Assembly: GCA_964392085.1 (NCBI GenBank)
Contig: CAYMOV010000114.1
Location: 1-7,572, forward strand
Length of the DNA: 7,572 bases
Direction: 5' to 3'
Source: CAYMOV01 sp964392085
GTDB taxonomy: Bacteria; Oederibacteriota; Muellerivitia; Muellerivitales; Muellerivitaceae
This document shows, piece after piece, positions 6,443-7,572 of this stretch. Within the stretch, counting starts at the first letter, position 1; each line of letters opens with the position of its first letter. The position numbers and the translations under genes were made by a program. A model generated the notes under the pieces. The model saw nothing but the letters and a program-made list of their open reading frames with translations, did no database searches and was not told the DNA's origin.

Positions 6443-6970
6443 ATGCCGGAAGCCACCGCCAAGATCGCCCTGCTGGTGGGGAATGAGTTCGAGGATATGG
6501 AAGTCATGTATCCGCTCTACCGCCTCCGGGAGGCGGGATACAAGGTGGACTTGATCGGGGAGGATCCCGCCGGCACGAAATACAAGGGCAAGAACGGATA
6601 CCCCATCGCCTCCACCCAAGCGCTTGCCCAGGCCGTCGCGAAGGCCTACGCCGGACTGGTGGTGCCGGGCGGTTGGATGCCGGACAAACTTCGCCGAAAC
6701 CCCGCGGTGCTGTCGCTGACCGCCGAGATCCACCGGCAAGGCGGGGTCATCGCCTCCATCTGCCACGGTCCCTGGATCCTGATATCCGCCGGGATCGTGA
6801 AGGGGAAGAAGATGACCTCCACCGGAGCCCTCAAGGACGACCTCGCCAACGCCGGGGCGGTCTGGGTGGACGAGGAGGTGGTGGTGGACGGACGGATGGT
6901 CACGAGCCGGAAACCCGATGATCTTCCGGCGTTCATGCGGGAGACGCTCAAAGTCCTGTCGGCGCCCTGA
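6443..6970 (+). CDS. pfpI: PfpI/DJ-1 family protein (class I glutamine amidotransferase-like)
   Basis: A 175-residue cytoplasmic protein of the usual PfpI length. The catalytic elements are present: Glu17 in the NEFED motif, the nucleophile Cys107 followed by His108 in SICHGPW, and the LVVPGG strand-turn at 72-77. The C-terminal half follows the PfpI pattern closely: KDDLANAGAVWVDEEVVVDG, then MVTSRKPDDLPAFMRETLKV. Family members are described as stress-related peptidases, or as glyoxalase/deglycase-type enzymes that deal with methylglyoxal damage; which activity applies here cannot be read from the sequence. The ATG at 6443 is chosen because AAGGAG at 6432-6437 lies 5 bases upstream and the family starts here. 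The frame stays open upstream into the end of the S53 gene, but that extension is not protein-like. The 149 bases before it show no clear promoter. Confidence 0.93.
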   Translation: MPEATAKIALLVGNEFEDMEVMYPLYRLREAGYKVDLIGEDPAGTKYKGKNGYPIASTQALAQAVAKAYAGLVVPGGWMPDKLRRNPAVLSLTAEIHRQGGVIASICHGPWILISAGIVKGKKMTSTGALKDDLANAGAVWVDEEVVVDGRMVTSRKPDDLPAFMRETLKVLSAP

Positions 6971-7058
6971 ACCCAACGCCGGGCGGGGGCCTCAATTTCA
7001 CCTGGTGGGGACCCGAAACCCGTTAACGGCGAATCCGGCTTTGGTGAGTTTTTCTTCA

Positions 7059-7096
7059 GCCCCTAGCGGGCCCTGAGGGCCGGCCCCCCCAGGGGC
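7059..7096 (+). repeat. Nested GC-rich inverted repeat between pfpI and the 62-residue ORF
   Basis: Outer arms GCCCCT (7059-7064) and AGGGGC (7091-7096) enclose the near-perfect palindrome GGCCCTGAGGGCC (7069-7081). No T-run follows it on either strand, so it is not a classical intrinsic terminator. It may still act as a transcription end, an mRNA stabiliser or a protein-binding site. The rest of the 213-base gap (6971-7183) holds a 10-base palindrome CCGTTAACGG at 7020-7029 and nothing else I can name. Confidence 0.35.
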
Positions 7097-7183
7097 GGAC
7101 CTTCCGGAAACCGGACCAAAACCATCTCCATAATAGGTGTAAGCTGTATCCCACTGATCGCGGGTTGGGGAAGGATTGAAAGA

Positions 7184-7372
7184 ATGGAAGAGACACCGAG
7201 GGTCGGGCAGATGGCCGATTACAAACAATATCGGGGTTGCCTCATCACCGACGTGGATGAGACCCACAAGAAGGTCCTCCTGATCGTGCCGGTCAACAAC
7301 ACCACGGCGGTCCAGGTTTCCTTCAAGGACATCACGAACGTCGTGGATATGAGCTTGGGACGGAAACGGTAA
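7184..7372 (+). CDS. Small hypothetical protein, 62 residues
   Basis: An intact small gene with a good ribosome binding site (GGGGAAGGA ending at 7175, AAGGA at 7171-7175) 8 bases before the ATG. The protein is soluble, with about three alternating hydrophobic strands (YRGCLITDV, KKVLLIVPV, AVQVSFKDITNVVDM) and a basic tail (LGRKR). This suggests a small beta-barrel or SH3-like fold (inference). A second ATG at 7211 (MADYKQYRG) would give 53 residues but lacks a comparable upstream site. I recognise no family. It is separated from pfpI by 213 bases and probably has its own promoter, though none is clear. Confidence 0.65.
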   Translation: MEETPRVGQMADYKQYRGCLITDVDETHKKVLLIVPVNNTTAVQVSFKDITNVVDMSLGRKR

Positions 7373-7572
7373 GTTTATCCTCCGTGGCACCTCCTGGCTG
7401 GGTCTTTGAAGGACCGTCAAATATTCTTGACCAATAGTCGAAAATCACTCGCTTTCAATGGTTTAACGAGAAATGTTGCTGCGCTAAGAAAACCGGTTCC
7501 AACGCCGATTCGTGAATGATTATCGATAAACGTAAATCGTTTTAGTTGGGCATTATTTTTGCATTACAAACG
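7373..7572. other. A+T-rich stretch without a recognisable gene
   Basis: The last 140 or so bases are much richer in A+T than the genes before them. Small stem-loops are present: GTCAA/TTGAC at 7416-7431 and AAACG/CGTTT at 7528-7542. Neither has terminator features. A TTGACC at 7427-7432 resembles a -35 element, but no good -10 lies at the right distance. The stretch is probably an intergenic regulatory region for a gene beyond the window. Confidence 0.4.

Overview
The window looks like bacterial accessory chromosome from a diderm lineage with moderate-to-high G+C. Most of it is near 60% G+C by eye, while the first kilobase is clearly more A+T-rich. The lineage hint comes from two exported proteins with long Thr/Pro spacers, one carrying a lipobox and the other a C-terminal FlgD-Ig/type IX-like sorting domain. 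Such proteins are common in Bacteroidota-related, Fibrobacterota, Elusimicrobiota and candidate-phylum (for example FCPU426-like) genomes. This placement is inference; the window holds no rRNA, tRNA or core marker gene. All supported genes read on the + strand.

Region by region: (1) positions 3-65 hold the apparent tail of an upstream gene that overlaps the start of a 342-residue protein (55-1083). That protein has a helical, HEAT-like N-terminal part and a C-terminal SMI1/KNR4 (SUKH) domain, an arrangement typical of toxin-immunity proteins. (2) 1148-1459 encodes a small three-helix membrane protein, followed directly by a short hairpin. (3) 1632-2471 encodes a lipoprotein with a Thr/Pro spacer that contains an exact 4 x 12-bp tandem repeat, then a beta-rich domain. 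(4) 2542-3015 has no single intact ORF. A coherent + strand protein can be read through it if three single-base losses at short homopolymers are assumed, and its stop overlaps the next start as ATGA. (5) 3012-6293 encodes a 1093-residue secreted S53 (sedolisin/kumamolisin) serine-carboxyl peptidase. It carries its propeptide, a Thr/Pro linker, a glycine-rich beta domain, a second Thr/Pro linker and a C-terminal sorting-type domain. (6) 6443-6970 encodes a PfpI/DJ-1 family protein. (7) 7184-7372 encodes a 62-residue basic protein of unknown function. (8) 7373-7572 is an A+T-rich stretch with no gene.

Functionally, the lipoprotein and the peptidase share the same spacer style and probably belong to one cell-surface or secreted repertoire. 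The SUKH protein may be an immunity gene whose toxin partner would lie upstream of the window. The PfpI protein and the 62-residue protein each have their own ribosome binding site and look independent. I see no CRISPR array, insertion sequence or RNA gene. The strongest candidates for something new are the frame-disrupted gene just upstream of the peptidase and the peptidase's multi-domain architecture.
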